DNA of 64,000 nucleotides from Neurospora tetraspora (GCF_033439725.1 NW_026944386.1:4464001-4528000); one strand, 5' to 3'; shown: positions 11,383-24,643, numbered from the stretch's first letter. Made by a program: numbers and translations. Notes: generated from the letters alone by a model not told the origin.

Positions 11383-14087
11383 CATTGTCTGGGGTAAGAG
11401 GAGGGGGGAATGAAGAGCAGGAATGAACCGAACTGGCTGTGCCGGTTTGTTGATTGGTTGGTTGGTGCAATGCTGGTTGTACGTTGGAAGGTTTCTTTTG
11501 TTCTGCACGTGGTTGAGCAAATAGCAATGCATTTTTGGCTTGGCATGGAGTTTTAAGGACAGGGCAGAGCAGGTTCAACAAGGGATGGGAAGTTTGCATG
11601 CATGTTGGGGGGTTTCTTTCTAGTCAATCATTCATCGTTGAGCATTTCGTACAAAAGTCTGGAAATATGGAAGTCTGGATATTTGGTGGAGAGGAGGAGG
11701 AGGGAGGTAGAGCAGGCAAAGTTCCCATCTGCAGTGGTTAATGGCAAACAAAGCAAAGTTGGATAGGATTTCATGGACTGCATGGACTTGATGTTTGATG
11801 GGCATGGGATTATCGTTGAGATGATTTATATCGATGTAGAATAATGACGGCCGCTAGGCCCATGAACTTGAACCGCCTTACATACTTGCGCTGTTAGGCA
11901 TTGACCGCTGTTCATAATGGAAGCAGGCTCGGCAGGGAAGCATGAGGTGTGAAGCTGATGCTCAAGTTTGTTTGCTTCCATTTGCGCTTGATCGTCTTCA
12001 CTGATTCGGGGTTCGTTTACGTCCGTTGTCTCTTTCTTTCTCCAGATAAAGTCCAAGAACGCCCGGACCATCAAATCACCTTCGCTCGCTTCCGCACCCG
12101 AAATCCGTTCGTAACCACCAAGGGAAAAACCAACACCTTCGAGCCTAGACAATGACACCGAAATTTACTAGAAACCATCGTTACTTTTGCCATGCCAATA
12201 CCTGACTCAAGGCCGTGTCTTCTACCGGCTCACAACAAATGGATGGTATCTGGTCCGAGTTGCTCTACTTGATGTTCTGCCCCCGTTCGTCGCTGCGACT
12301 GCGGCCTGGTAATAGTCGGATGATGGTGGGTGATATATGGGTTAAATAATGGTCTTACAAGAAACGAAGATCGGTCCCCGAGCCTCACCAAGCCCAGGTG
12401 GTGAAATCTGTAGCGTACTTACACTTGATGGTTACGGATTCCGTTCCGTTCCGTGCCGGTGCCGAGAGGACCATCCGTCACAGCTGAGACGACGGAAGAA
12501 GCTGGGACTCGGACAACGGAAGAAAAAAGAGCACGGAGAACGGAGAACGGAGAACGGCGACGGACCCCGGACGGACAACCCACGTGCCTGCCGGTACAAG
12601 GGGGCCGGTGACTTTGAGCATGTTTGCGGTTTGCCTTTCCGCTTTTCCCACTTCGTACCTGCGAACGAGTTCCACGTCACCAAACTTTCATGTACCGACC
12701 TCGTTCAACCTGCCTGCATGGGATAAAAAGAACGGTGTGGCCTTTGGTCGTGCCAGATCGTGGAAGCTTCAAGGTTAAGCTGCACGTAATTAAAAGGTTA
12801 ATCTGGCTTTATTTCGTACATGTTCCAGAACTTGATGATGGGGTGGGACAGGTCAGGTACGACGGGAGGGTGCAGGAGAGAGCAGCCGGAGAACGATGAG
12901 GAGGGACAGAAGACCTCACTGGGCTCTACAAGAAATTGACTGGATAGCCGCTTAAAGCTGTTGTATTTTGTTCAGAAGCCCACTTACACGGTAAAAGTGG
13001 AGCGGAAACTACCGGCCTCTTCGAGGCCGATGAGTCTTGGCGATGTTTTTCCGCACGCGCCCCGATTCGCCTCCGTTGTTTCATGTTTCAGGTCTGCATT
13101 CCCCGCTATTCGCTCGCGGTACCTGCTGTAGCGTCACGTTTTAGGCCTCCGTACCTGCGCAACTGCGGCGCTGTCCGGCACTGCCCTGCCACTGACTGGC
13201 ATTTGCGGGCGCGTGGGTTAGCGTGATAAGGGCGGGGTTAGCGGGAAGTTCCTTGTCAGTTTTTCTTCCAGGTCGCCCTGTGCCTGGCGGGCGAGACTTG
13301 TTTCGACGACACTGACGGAACCTGACTGATGAAGTTGTCGCCAGGCAAGTTCCGAATGAAACGGTGCCTTTTCGCCTCGTTCGCATTATGCCAATTGGAT
13401 GAGAGGCACGATGGCAAGAAACGAAACGAAACGAAAAGATGGATGGAAGTGGAAGGCGGGGTTCCCTCCTCCAGAAATGGATGGGTGCGCAAGAAAATCT
13501 GGGAAACCAAGGAAGGCGCATTCCTCATCACCCACTTGCCGTGACTGGCACGACTGATACGACTGGCAATGACTGGCTTGCCTTGTGAAACCATTCCATT
13601 GTTGCTGTGCGTCGTCCAGGTTCGTGTGTGTGTCATGCTTTCCCTTTTTCTGCTTGCTGCTGAATATGAGTCTGGTCTGTGAATGGTCTGTGACGGGACA
13701 CAGGCAGGTGACGGGCACACACACACACACACACGGGAGGGTTGGTCTCGAGGTCTCCGTCTTCCCTTCTCTTCCCATTTCTCCCTTTGCAACTTCGCAC
13801 GCTACTTCCCTTTTTCCCCTTCCGCTTCCTTTCTGTAACGAAACAAGTGTTGGAACTTGAAGTTCGACAGGACCAGGGAACGACGGCACTGACGGTATGG
13901 GATTCGTATTCGACTCTTGACACGACACTTTCGATTGTCATTCTTTTGACCAGCGGGAAAAGGCGAACAAAAACATCATTATCGAAATTATCTCTTAGTC
14001 GCCGGCGGTGCAATTATCGTCATTGTTCTTATCTTTATCCGTTACATCCTTTTCCAAGCGAACGAACGACCACAGCGACGGCCCACG
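11383..14087. other. Gene-poor intergenic region with CA microsatellite
   Basis: 2.7 kb between PRM1 and the next gene. I see PRM1 3' sequence, short domain-free frames, a (CA)9 run at 13716-13734, and a CT-rich stretch at about 13740-13850 that probably belongs to the promoter and leader of the next gene. Nothing else is supported. Confidence 0.5.
13716..13734. repeat. CA dinucleotide microsatellite
   Basis: Uninterrupted alternating CA over 19 bases in the upstream region of the 14088 gene. Confidence 0.9.
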
Positions 14088-15479
14088 ATGGCTTCAAACC
14101 CCCCCGAGAGGGATCTCCCCATCCCTTTACCCTCACCACTCCAATCCCACCCACCAGACTTCCCGTCCTACTCCCGCGCCGACGCGGACCCAGAACCTGT
14201 CTCGCCCATATCCTCCATATTCCCAATGTCTCCAGTTCCAACGCGCCCAGGACAGGCAGCAGGCCTTAGGATGGTCAGCCCCAGTCCCGCGCCCACAGCC
14301 GTCTCCTCGCGACCTCTGCCTTCGCTTCCACCCCTCGATACATCCCAAGACGCAGTAGGACAAGAACCTTCGTATATCGCGAATACCCGCCACCAAGTCG
14401 AGCAACGCATCCGCTACCTCCCCGAATGGGAAACGCCCCGAAACCCGCCCAAGCGCAGCAAACTGCATCAGACGCGCAACTTGCTTTCGTCCATCCCCTT
14501 CTTTGAAGCGAGGAAGCAGCCGAGTTTTGTCAAGAAGCAGCACAAGCCGCGGTCGAGGTCGGTTCCTTCGCTATTCAGTTTGATGGATCCGCCAGTGGCA
14601 GGGGAAAAGGATGAAGCATTGTCTCCCAGCGATCAGCATGGGGTTAACGGTGCGGGCTGGAGAAAGAGTCTGGGATTTGGGTATGGGAGGAATAGCTTTG
14701 CGGGTTTGGATCCAGAACGACATGGCGAGGGAGGAATATTGCCGACGCATACGGTTACGACGCTGGGAAGCATTCCGAATCCGCCGCCGGCGCCGAGACT
14801 GACGCACAAGGAGAGGGTGAGGAATTGGGTCAATCGGAGGCTGTTGCCGCCTGAGAAGCAGTATCCATTTAATTTGAACAGGCGGCGGTTTTATCTTTTC
14901 GTCCTTCTGCCGCTTCTGCTGCTCTTGCTGCTCGGATTGGCGCTCGGGCTTGGATTGGGACTCGGACTCAAGAAAAAGGACGACGACAGCGACCTCCCCA
15001 TCCCTCCACCCCTCGGCGAAGACCCCCCGCTCACTGTCCACCAAGCCACCTTCACTTATTACTCCCCCTCCAACAGCACTGGCGCTTGCGGCTACAACAT
15101 CAACAACAACGAGGTTGTCGTCGCCATATCTTACAAAATCTGGGACGAAGCTGCCAAACGCGCTGCCCACCTCCTCCCGCAAGAACTACAGTACAGCTCT
15201 TTGAACTCCGATCCGAACAAGAACCCGCTTTGTGGAAAGGTGATCTGGATTGGACAACACGGGGATCTGCAGGGGGATGATTGGGTTCAGGCGAGGGTGG
15301 CCGATAGATGCGGGCCAGACAGGTGTCCGGAGGCGGAGGATATGGACTTGACAGTGGGAGCGTTCGAGACTGTATACAATGTGGGTATGAGGAGGATTAA
15401 CTCGGATGTGGGACATGAGGAGGACGACGGGAAAGAAGGGTGGTGGGCTTGGGCTGCGGAGGAGAATGTAACCGGGTAG
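14088..15479 (+). CDS. Type II membrane protein with extracellular double-psi beta-barrel (RlpA/expansin-like)
   Basis: A 463-residue single-exon protein. Residues 1-265 are Pro/Ser/Arg-rich and low complexity, probably cytosolic, and end in basic residues (NRRRFYL). A hydrophobic Leu/Gly span at 268-294 is followed by KKKDDD. The C-terminal part, about 320-430, looks like a double-psi beta-barrel: TFTYYSPSNSTGACGYN, LCGKVIWIG, then VADRCGPDRC and DMDLT. The last is the Cys/Asp pattern seen in barwin, expansin and RlpA-like domains. Known relatives bind or loosen wall polysaccharide. That this one works at the wall face of the plasma membrane is inference; no catalytic residue can be claimed. 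The ATG at 14088 has a good context (CCCACGATGGC). The orientation could be a signal anchor rather than a cleaved signal, since the span is internal. Confidence 0.82.
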   Translation: MASNPPERDLPIPLPSPLQSHPPDFPSYSRADADPEPVSPISSIFPMSPVPTRPGQAAGLRMVSPSPAPTAVSSRPLPSLPPLDTSQDAVGQEPSYIANTRHQVEQRIRYLPEWETPRNPPKRSKLHQTRNLLSSIPFFEARKQPSFVKKQHKPRSRSVPSLFSLMDPPVAGEKDEALSPSDQHGVNGAGWRKSLGFGYGRNSFAGLDPERHGEGGILPTHTVTTLGSIPNPPPAPRLTHKERVRNWVNRRLLPPEKQYPFNLNRRRFYLFVLLPLLLLLLLGLALGLGLGLGLKKKDDDSDLPIPPPLGEDPPLTVHQATFTYYSPSNSTGACGYNINNNEVVVAISYKIWDEAAKRAAHLLPQELQYSSLNSDPNKNPLCGKVIWIGQHGDLQGDDWVQARVADRCGPDRCPEAEDMDLTVGAFETVYNVGMRRINSDVGHEEDDGKEGWWAWAAEENVTG

Positions 15480-18400
15480 AGGTAAGGTTTGGGTCTACGA
15501 GGTTATGATTATCGGATATGGATTATGCGGTATGTTTATGGGATACGGCGCACGGTGATGTGGTAAGGATTTGGGCACAGGAACGGTCATCGCATATGGA
15601 TTTCATCATGGTTTACAGGACATCATATCATGGATCGGCGCTGGGAACGGGTATGGGAATGGATCATGGCATCTGGTACTGGGACAGGCGAATAGGACGG
15701 GGTATGACGAGCACGAGCGATAATGGGTTCCTCTTCTGTTTATATACTTGTACAGATAGACATCACGGCACTCTTCAAAGGGCAAGGGGGCGGCATTCTT
15801 GTGGACATTTCATGGCCTAGGAAGCCAAAATCAGGGCATGTATGGAATGGGATTGGGGTCATTTGGTGTAGCGAAGTTTTCTCTAGAGTAATTGACAAAG
15901 TAATGTAACACATTCGACTGACGGGATTGACTGCGAGCAAAACGACCATCAAACACGAGAGGCATAAAACCAAAAGAAGTCTCATTGTTTCTAGACTTTG
16001 ATGTTAACACATTCCTACAAGTGACCTTGGGTCGGCCCATCGACCGACACAGCGGGATCTTGATCGCGTGGGTAGAACGTGGATGCCCAGCCACGGAAAT
16101 TCTTTCGCACGGGTACGTGCGACTGATTCCCTGCCATCAAATGTCCTTTTCCTGATGATTGGTCTTGTCTTAGCTTTAGGTCTTGACAGTAAAACGCTGT
16201 GAATCCCGGCTAGAAACAAGAATGAGAAAAGAGTGCTTTCAAATACTCGGAGATATTCCGTGAGCTAACAATGCATCATCCATCCATAAGCTCAACTCTC
16301 TTGGACCCCTTTTCCCTATCATCCTGCCCCTTTCAGCTGCCCTAAAAGCCTTCTTGCAACGACGGACAACCTTCCCACCATATTATTCCGCCTTTTCTAA
16401 TCCTCCCCGGAACCAGGTCTTGCTTGATCCTCATGTCGCCAAAGTGTTACCTACCTATCATTCTTCTCCCTTGATGCCTTCCCGTCGATCTCTGTGTGTG
16501 TCACTACGTCAACTCACTCGTGGTCCCGAGGTCCCGTGACGAAACTCACTGTGAACCCCCGGATTTTTCCACGCCGTACCAGATCATACCGTTCATGTTG
16601 TGACTCCTTGGGGGGAAGCTGTGTACTCGTAGGCTCCGATACTTCCCGATCTCAGGTAACCATGGATGATTGATACATGTAGTCACGAACATAGGTAGGA
16701 GTGAGAGGTAAGCCATGCTATGTTCCTTTCCATATGTGGTAAGAAAGGGAGGATGCGAAGAAGGAAGGGTGCCGAGCATGGTTAGGAAAAAGATGGGAAC
16801 ATGGGTAGGTAGAAAGGAAAGATGAGACTTCTTGCGTATTTCGTCCAGGCCAGATGTAGGTGTTACGGCATATACGAAACTTAGTCTTTATCCCTGGTCT
16901 CTGTCCGTGGTCTCTGTCTCTCTCTGTCTCTCCCGTATAAGCTGGACATGAAAGTGAACAGGGAGGTGATTATGACTGCCAGCTGTCACTCAGCTGTCAA
17001 GACTCAGGAGTCACTCATTTTAGGCCTCCTTGAAGCATCACCAATCGTGCACTTGGTTCTCGGTTCTCGTTCAGAAGTGTATCTGATAGAATTTAGACCA
17101 AATGGAAGAAGGATCGGACACTTGCGTGGAAACTACGGCTACGGCTAGCGACGGGACGTAAAGTGAGCAAGCAAGCAATGTTCTTTCCTCGAGACGTCGG
17201 TTGTTCATCGCATGCTTTGCTGCTTTGCTGGGAGAAATATTAGTTTTCTGCCAGTTGCCTGGTAACTGTCTGCGGTTACTCCGCCGTTACTCAGTCCCTT
17301 TGCGAGAAAAGACTGGATCTATGCTTCCAGAGTGTGTTCCTTCAAGCCGCTTGCGAGCCTGCCTGTGGCTACCCGTCTCTTGGTGTCGATGCGTGGCTGG
17401 AAAAGGGCTGGTTGCATGGAAGGGACGGGTAGGGGCTTGCTATGCCTCGATTTGATGCGGTGTTCTTTCGTCGCCACGTTTACTCATCATCACATGCTTC
17501 AGTTCAGTCATGTTTCTTTCGTTCGGGGTGTCTGGATGAGGTTGAATGCATTGTTCACCGTCTAAGTCCTTTGAATTCAGATCCTATGTCTAGTAACACA
17601 CTTCATGCGAGCTGACGACTGATAATGACCACAGTGCCTATTACGCTCGACTACCAGACCTAACCGTCCGTATCCTCACACTCTCAAAACAAAACGCCGT
17701 GATAGCTGCCTCTTCGCTGCCTCTTTCTGCGCCCCTTGCGAGGTAAATAGATGTGTAAGATAGATTGATCCCAACCCAGTTAATAACAAACTTTGATATG
17801 GTATCCGGTGTCTGGTATCTGATATGGCAGACTGGCCCTGCCACTCTCTGTCTGCTCTTTCCGCTCTTGCTCTTTTGTCCACTGCCTATCCAATGATGTG
17901 GTATATCTACCGCCGCCCAAACCATAAACCAATAAAGACGAAAGAAAAGACCTGGGAAATCTCTGTATACAAAACCAGGTTTTGTTGACCGACTGATGAA
18001 GTCTGGAACAACACATCAACAAGTGACAATAACATAAGGGGGTAATCGCGTCGTAAAATCCAAGGAAAGCCAAATGCCCATGCATACATGCAAGACAGCC
18101 TACCCAAAACAAAAAGCCAGAAAACAAAACGCAAGCAAGACCTAACGGTCCTTTATCCGAAACACCATTTGCGGAACGCCGCCTCTAACCGCTAACCGTT
18201 CGCCGTCGGGCTGAATCTCCTGTACTACCCAAACAACCTGTACACGCATGCCTCTCAACGCTTATGCTTGCTTGCTTGTGCGAAAGACCGAGCTACCCCT
18301 GTACTGTGTTGTGCTGAAAGCCAAAGATAATGATGTAAGAACGCTGGGTAAAGACGAGACAGGTGACAAAAACGAGCCAAACGAAAATACGTCGAATAGA

Positions 18401-18884
18401 TAGATGTTGACGCGGGACCCTAGCCAGACACAAAGGGCCGGGACGGGACAAGACGGATTGCGCTGGTCGTCATGATGTCAATCCGCGGCACATTGTATGA
18501 GCTGCTGGCTGAAGGCCTTGTTTCGGCCGACGGGAACTGCGCTCGAAGCGTGATGAACGTTTTGAGTTCGAGGTCGTGCGACAGTGATCCATGTGTGCGA
18601 CGATCAGGGTCTGAGTCAAGGTTCGAGGATCCCGATGGAAGCGAGACACCTGCGGAACCATGGCGGAACGTAACCCACCACGCCCCTGACCAAAGTCCAA
18701 GACAAAGTGAAATAGGAAATATAAAGCCGGCATAAGAAGCAGAAGAATCGAAGACGTAAATCGGAATGAGAAGACGGTAAAGTGTAACCGAGATTTAGGT
18801 GCAGGATCGATGAAGAGAAATTCACGTGGAAATGCCGGACATCGAAGGAAAGAATCCGGATAGACGAGCTTTGGCAAGTCGGCG
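15480..18884. other. Gene-poor region between convergent genes
   Basis: 3.4 kb between the 3' ends of the beta-barrel gene and the minus-strand zinc-finger gene. It contains only short frames without domains or good starts. About 18470-18884 is likely the 3' untranslated region of the zinc-finger gene. A CTCT-rich patch lies near 16905-16935. Nothing further is supported. Confidence 0.5.
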
Positions 18885-21324
18885 TCACTGTGCGCCAGCA
18901 GTAAACATCAGATCGAAGGACATGTCCGGCAGATCGTTCTGCGAGGCTTGCATCGCCGGTGCCATGAGAAATTGGTGTTCCGCTGATAAACCGCCTTGGG
19001 TGATGGTGGCAGTCGACGAGACAGGAGAGGTGTAATTGTGATTGGCGATGCTCGTCATGGCGGGTGCCATGGTATGTTGTTGTTGCGGCGCGTCTTGAGC
19101 CGTGCCAAAGTTGAATCCCGAAGCGATGGGCATGGACTGCATTGGCTGATGCACATACATGCCGGCGTCCATGAGGAGATCTGAGCTTGGTAGACCCAGT
19201 TCTCCATTCAGGTTTTGGAAGGCTGTGGCATTCAACCCGTCGAAATCCTGGAAGCTTCCCCCTACGCCGGCAAAGGTAGCTACATCGAAGACACCTGTCC
19301 TGGGCGCAAGCCCGAACCCGGCCTGAACGTACTGAGGGTCGAAGAGGCCGTTCTCCATATCTTCAGGGTCAACAGCGCCGTCGGAATCAGCACCGTCTTG
19401 GTTGAACGCGCCCTCTTGATCCATGGGAACCAACTTCTCGACCATCCAGTGCTTGAGCTCAGACATAGGAGGCCAGTCGCCACCACCTTTTCCACCACGC
19501 TTCTCCTCTTCAGCTTTACCGGCCTGGCCAGCGACACTCTTAGCACCTTTGGAATTGGCACCCTTGCGAGACTGCTTGACCTTGAAGTGAGTTCGGCGCA
19601 AATGAGCAGCAGCGTTGTAGTACGCTCCGTATTGCTTCCCCTGCGAGCATTGCTTGCAATCCGCAAGAGACTTGACGGCCTTCTCCGAATGGGGAATACC
19701 CTCAAGAGCTGGATCACGGCACACCCACTTCTTGACCAACATGTTGTGTTTGGCTTCGGTGTGTCGGCGCAACTCATGCTCGCCTCTGAAGCCTTCGGGG
19801 TTCTCGTTGCACTGAGGGCACTTGACCTTGGGGTGCTTGGGTCGCTCGTACTTGGTCTTAGTGATGACGGCCTTTCCGTCCTTGCCAGCCACACCAGTAG
19901 GCTCGGAAGATTCCTTTTTGGTGGTATCTGTGGCAGGCTTAGGCTGAAGATGTCGGGACTTGGAGGCGTTAACGTTCTGACGGACGAGAGCCTCCTTGGC
20001 ACGATGTTTCAACGACTGGGACTGGTTTGACTTGTTGCTATCCTTAGATTCCGATCTCTCCATGGAGAGGTGCTGATCCAGTTCTTGTTCGATGTCGTCC
20101 TCAGGCGTAGATTCGGAGGTTGTTTGCGGTACTGAGTTCCCCATGGGGTGCTGGTTGCCCATGGAAAGCGTGTTGGCAGGTGCCGACGCAGAGTAAAGGT
20201 GACTGTTGAACGAGACTGGAAGCCCATTGATGTCTGCCTCCAGAAAATCAGGATCCGACGCTGACCGTTTCCCCAGCAGCGAGGTAGTGAAGGGCTGCGG
20301 CTGACTATAGCTTTCCCGGCGGTTTTGTTGACGACTCGGTTGCTGAGATTCTATCCGAACCATTTCGGCAAACTGATTAGGCATATTGTCATTCAGATTG
20401 CTGTTGGACCTTGTCATCGGGACGGTTTCGAGAGTAGGTGCCGACGTCATGGAGCCGCACACTGACGGATTCCCAGAGTCGCCAGGATATTGGAACTGGC
20501 TCATATGGCTGGCTGTAGGGATACCGATGGGCTGCGTATGTAGAGGAGATGTCATGGCCATTTCCTCCTGGTCCCACATGGAGATAAAATCAGCTGGATT
20601 CATCTCCATGCCAGTCTCTGCCAATGACCCCATCGGCAACGGCCGTTGAGGAAGTTGGGCATGAAAGCTGGGATTCCCGTAAAGGAAGGCTGTAGCCGTG
20701 GGCCGCTGCAACTGGTTGAGGTTGAAGGCTGTTTCCAGTATCGTGGAACTGGTATGAGTAGCTGGTAGGCTGTTCCGCGCAGGCCGGGGATACGGCGGGG
20801 TAATCGGGCCGGGTCCGGCGAAGGGGTTACTCGTCCTGTACGCGGGCTGGGCCGATGCGCTTGAACGGGACCTCGCCATTCTCACTGTGGTGGCGGCAGT
20901 CGCCGGCGTGGTGGGGTGAGTGGTCTTTGAGCGCTTCATGGGACGACTTTGCTCCTATACAAGAATGAGTGGGACTGAGCGTTTGATCACAGCAAGCGGG
21001 TTTCCTTACCAGTGGCTGTTGCGGTGCATGGTTGCCGTTGAGGCTCAAAGTCGGGACCATGCTGACACCTCCCACACTGCGGGGTATTGTGTTGCTTCGT
21101 GAGCGTACATTGCTGGCTGCTGGTGAACACGAGGAAGAGACTCGATAATTCCCCGGTACAGTGTCGAAATCTGTGACGGCTGGTGTGGGAACGGAAGATC
21201 GAGCTCTAAGTTGATTCTCAATGGCGCGAGCCTGGTTCTCAGCAGCGCGAGCTTGCTCTTGACTCTGGTGTAATAGCGCCTCTAACTGATGGGTCTCGAG
21301 GCCGTCAAGGGTCGGTTGGCTCAT
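18885..21324 (-). CDS. C2H2-type zinc-finger transcription regulator (two exons)
   Basis: Exon 1 is 21324-21010 and exon 2 is 20954-18885. The 55-nt phase-0 intron has a GTAAGG donor and a TATAG acceptor, and the join gives 794 residues. Residues 5-45 are a Gln/Glu/Ala-rich probable coiled coil ([18 protein letters not shown]). The middle is Ser/Gln/Asn-rich. One C2H2 finger lies near 484-508: CPQC, then [11 protein letters not shown] and EAKH. A second, irregular Cys/His module follows at about 515-561: KWVCRDP, then [27 protein letters not shown]. Both resemble a fungal-specific zinc-finger pair found in uncharacterised ascomycete regulators. The C-terminus is Gln/Met-rich and may activate transcription (inference). 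The smaller ORF starting at 20939 lacks the coiled coil and is an exon-2 artefact. I cannot name an orthologue or target. Confidence 0.85.
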
Positions 21325-24300
21325 GATGAGCTGGATATGGATGCCGCGGTACTAGACGTGGTCGTCCAGCACGGCAAGCACAACGTCGAGAAGGGACGAT
21401 CTGGTGTGGTTTTCGGGAGTACAGATAGCCTCGATCTTGGCAGAGACGATCTTGAGTGGAAGTTTGCTTGATCGGATGGAGTTGGATAGATTGGTGTCCG
21501 ATGAGGCGGGTGAAGCTGTGCTGCTAGGACGTGCTAGGGCGCGTTGAACGAGGATCCTGGACGTGATGGATAGGAAGATCTCTTGTTGAGGTGACAGTTG
21601 AACAAATTAGAGAATTGGCAAAGTGGGTGTTTCAGAGGAAAATGGACAGGCACACAGACGGCAAGCAACGATATTTATCCAGTCAGTCCCACGAGGCTTG
21701 TTGATGTGCACGCCGTTGTACGGCTAGAGGATTGGAGGAGGTGGGCGTTGGGGACCAGGACAAGGTACGAGGGCACAGGTACCACCTTGCATGTACCTTT
21801 GTAGATTGTATTTTGGGCCTCGTCGATATGCGGGTGCCAGTCCTGTTCCAGTCCCAGATGTGCAGAGAGCCAAGAGGGTGGGATGAGATACTTTTTTGGG
21901 GGGAGAGAATGGGTTTGGTACGTTTGGGGTGGTGGCACCCGCACTCTGAGAGGAGTCCCAGACAAGATATCCACCCACACCGACGCCTGTTCTCTGCGCT
22001 GAATGGTGACGACTTGGCCCGTGGCCCGAGGATCAACGGTGTCCTGGGACAGGGGGTTTTGTCTCTAAACGTTTAGTGGAAGATTGATGCAATGATACTG
22101 CCTGCCCGCGTGTGCCCGCGTGTGTATGCCCGCAAGCTGCAAGCCCGCACGGGGACTAACTAACACCGTCTTCCGGGACGCTATATTATTTGGCCGATTG
22201 CTCTGGAAAGGTTGGCGGCGGGGAAGACGCTCTCTCTTTTTGGAGTGGCCAGTGACGAATCTGAGCGGGCTGCTGTGGTACGCTGTGAATGCACCCTAAT
22301 TACAGAGATCTTGTTCCCGATTTGGTGGTGGGATTGGTAGGCATGTCGGCATGGTGGGCTGGCTGGCTGGCTTGGGCTGGGCATGTGTGTTCCATGAAGA
22401 TGACCCAACGTGATCTGCCAACGAGTCTCAACGTCTATACGGCAGCTGCAAGCAGGCATCGCAAGGACGGTTGACGGCCGCAAAAGTGCAAATACTTGGC
22501 GGTGTTGAATGTGCCCTGCCGCAGAGAGCAAAAATGTTGTGTAGCACTTGTAGCGGCAGAGCGGCACTCCAAGCAGGGGATCATTGACGGATAATGACTC
22601 TACCGTCATACTTGGTCTAGCGTGGGAGCAACTGGAAGCGTGCCGTAGCGGGCAATGGCAATGGCCCCGTTGGAGTGGTCAGCCTCGCTACCTCGCTCCA
22701 TATCGGTTCCCAGATGTCGACATCCTTATCGAGCTCGGGTTTGCTGCCGTGGCCTTGCACTAGCCAGCTCAAATGATTGCTGGAGATGTAAGATGCATCG
22801 TGAGATTAGAAAGAAGTGCCGGTGGTGAGTTCAGAGTGGTTCGGGCAGAAGATCAGCGGCTCCATTTGGTGGAATACCAATCCGGAATAATGTGGTAATA
22901 CCCCACGTCCGGGGAGCCGTGGGAGGAGTATGTCCAAATCCAACTAGTCCAAGGGGAAAAGTAAGACCAACGTATACTCGAGATTGTACGAGTGGATGAT
23001 TCGACAATTCCGGGGCATTGTAGACTATGCGCGAGGAGCCGAGCCTCGAGGCGTAGTTTGATACTGTCGGTTGATGTTTGATGGTGGGTGGTCTTGTACC
23101 TAACGGCCCAGTCAGGTTAGCGATAACTTCGGATACCACCACCATCACTGGGCCACGCCAGGCATGAATGGCTTGCTCTCGTGTATTCGGGTGTGGGTGA
23201 CACTGACTGACAAAGGATCTGGAAGTCTGGAAAGAATGTTGTTTTCCATTGTGTAGAGGTAGGCTGTGCTGGAGGAGACGAGGTTGTCATTGGCTCTGGC
23301 CGGTGTCTACCCAACCCAATCATGGCGGGCAATGCGCTGGCTAGCGTCGTCGACGGAAAATGGAACTTTGGGAAGACCGGAGGACGGCAAGACGTCGGCT
23401 TGGAGCCCTGGACAGCCGGCCATGGACCATCACTCTACCAATTACCACCTGCGTGCATGCATTGACAATTGAGTGTGCAGATGGAAAAGTCCGGGGACAG
23501 AAGAGAGAGAGTGTGGGTGGTGGCTTGTTGCCAATTCCTTCCGTCGGGTCGCATCGCCAGTTGGGTGTTGTAGTTGTACAGCTGGCGTGGTGGTGTTGAG
23601 GGTTGCTGCTGTGTGGGGGAACTGAAGTTGGAAATTGTAAGAGACCTCGAGATCGTGACTCCTTCCCGGGCCTCTGCCATTGCGCCTGAATGGTGAAAAT
23701 TCTTCACTCTTCTGAGAGGTTCCTGCATCTTTGCTTCTGTTCTTTGCTGGCAGCGCCTTCCCTCTTTCTGCCGCATCAAATGATCACATCGTGAGTTGTT
23801 CCTTCCCCAACTTTGGTGTTGCACAGCACCGGCAGCCCAGGCAGACAGAAAGCGCCCGATAGGTGAAAGTGGTCTGTGCTTCAGAGATAAGCTGCCATTC
23901 GAAGGAGGGGCACAGAGGTCCGTGTTCCGCTGCAGTCAGAGGGACACTGAGGTGACCACTGAGCACCGTCACCAACTGTCTGCCGGGTGTGCGCTAACAG
24001 TGACAACTGACACTGACAAACAAAATGAGGGGAAATTGTTAGTGCTCGCTGTTCGGTCAACTTCGGCGTCGTCTCCGTCTGACCTTAAACTCTTCAACCT
24101 CACCTTACCTTTTCCAGCATCCAGCTCACCGTACCTAACCCTCCTCGCTTCCCTCGCTTCAGCTGTCTTCTATTCTTGTCAGCATGTCCACCCTCGCCAT
24201 GGCTTTCTTCTTCCAGATGGCCTCGAGAATGCCATGGCTATTTTCAGTTTGGCATCTTTTTCCTTTCAGATCTCTCCTCCTCAGGGTCTTGACCGGCTCG

Positions 24301-24550
24301 TGGCATGGCTGCTTCCGCCGACTAGGGGATTATCAGCATCATCAACAGAAAGTCAAGGGAGTTGTCCAGGGAGCTGTCTGGGGCAGTGCCTACGGACAAT
24401 AGGGACATGCAAGACGAAATGCCTGGCAATATGACAAAGAAAGTCCAATCACGGCTCCAAATTCCTGGGTCGGTTGGATCTCTGGATCTTCCTTCAATCC
24501 CCTACCTGCCGGGTCATCAAGGTTGCATTGCTAGAGAGCCTGCCCTGGAC
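21325..24550. other. Long upstream region of the zinc-finger gene
   Basis: 3.2 kb with no convincing gene. There is GCCCGCGTGT-type short tandem sequence near 22105-22150. A 72-codon frame at 24184-24402 (+) has a fair start context (GTCAGCATGTCC), but no domain and no support, so I leave it as a possibility only. The rest looks like promoter and spacer DNA. Confidence 0.45.
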
Positions 24551-24604
24551 TACTCGTCAGGGCTTGAATCGCCTTCTTCCCCTTGCCGCCAGGCAAGGGT
24601 CAGG

Positions 24605-24643
24605 CAGGGCAATTAGTTAAAATCAGGGCAATTAGTTAAAAAA
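24605..24643 (+). repeat. Left 39-bp terminal inverted repeat
   Basis: Begins CAGGGCAATTAGTTAAAA and contains that 18-mer twice in tandem, separated by a T and ending in extra A. It is the exact reverse complement of 34886-34924. Weaker similarity continues about 45 bases inward (GGTACTTACTCCACC here; GGTACTTGCTCCACC on the other end read inward). Confidence 0.95.

Noticed and set aside
23796-24434. 212-codon plus-strand frame and the 72-codon frame inside it
   Set aside because: Low-complexity composition, no recognisable domain; only the inner frame has a fair start context, which is not enough.
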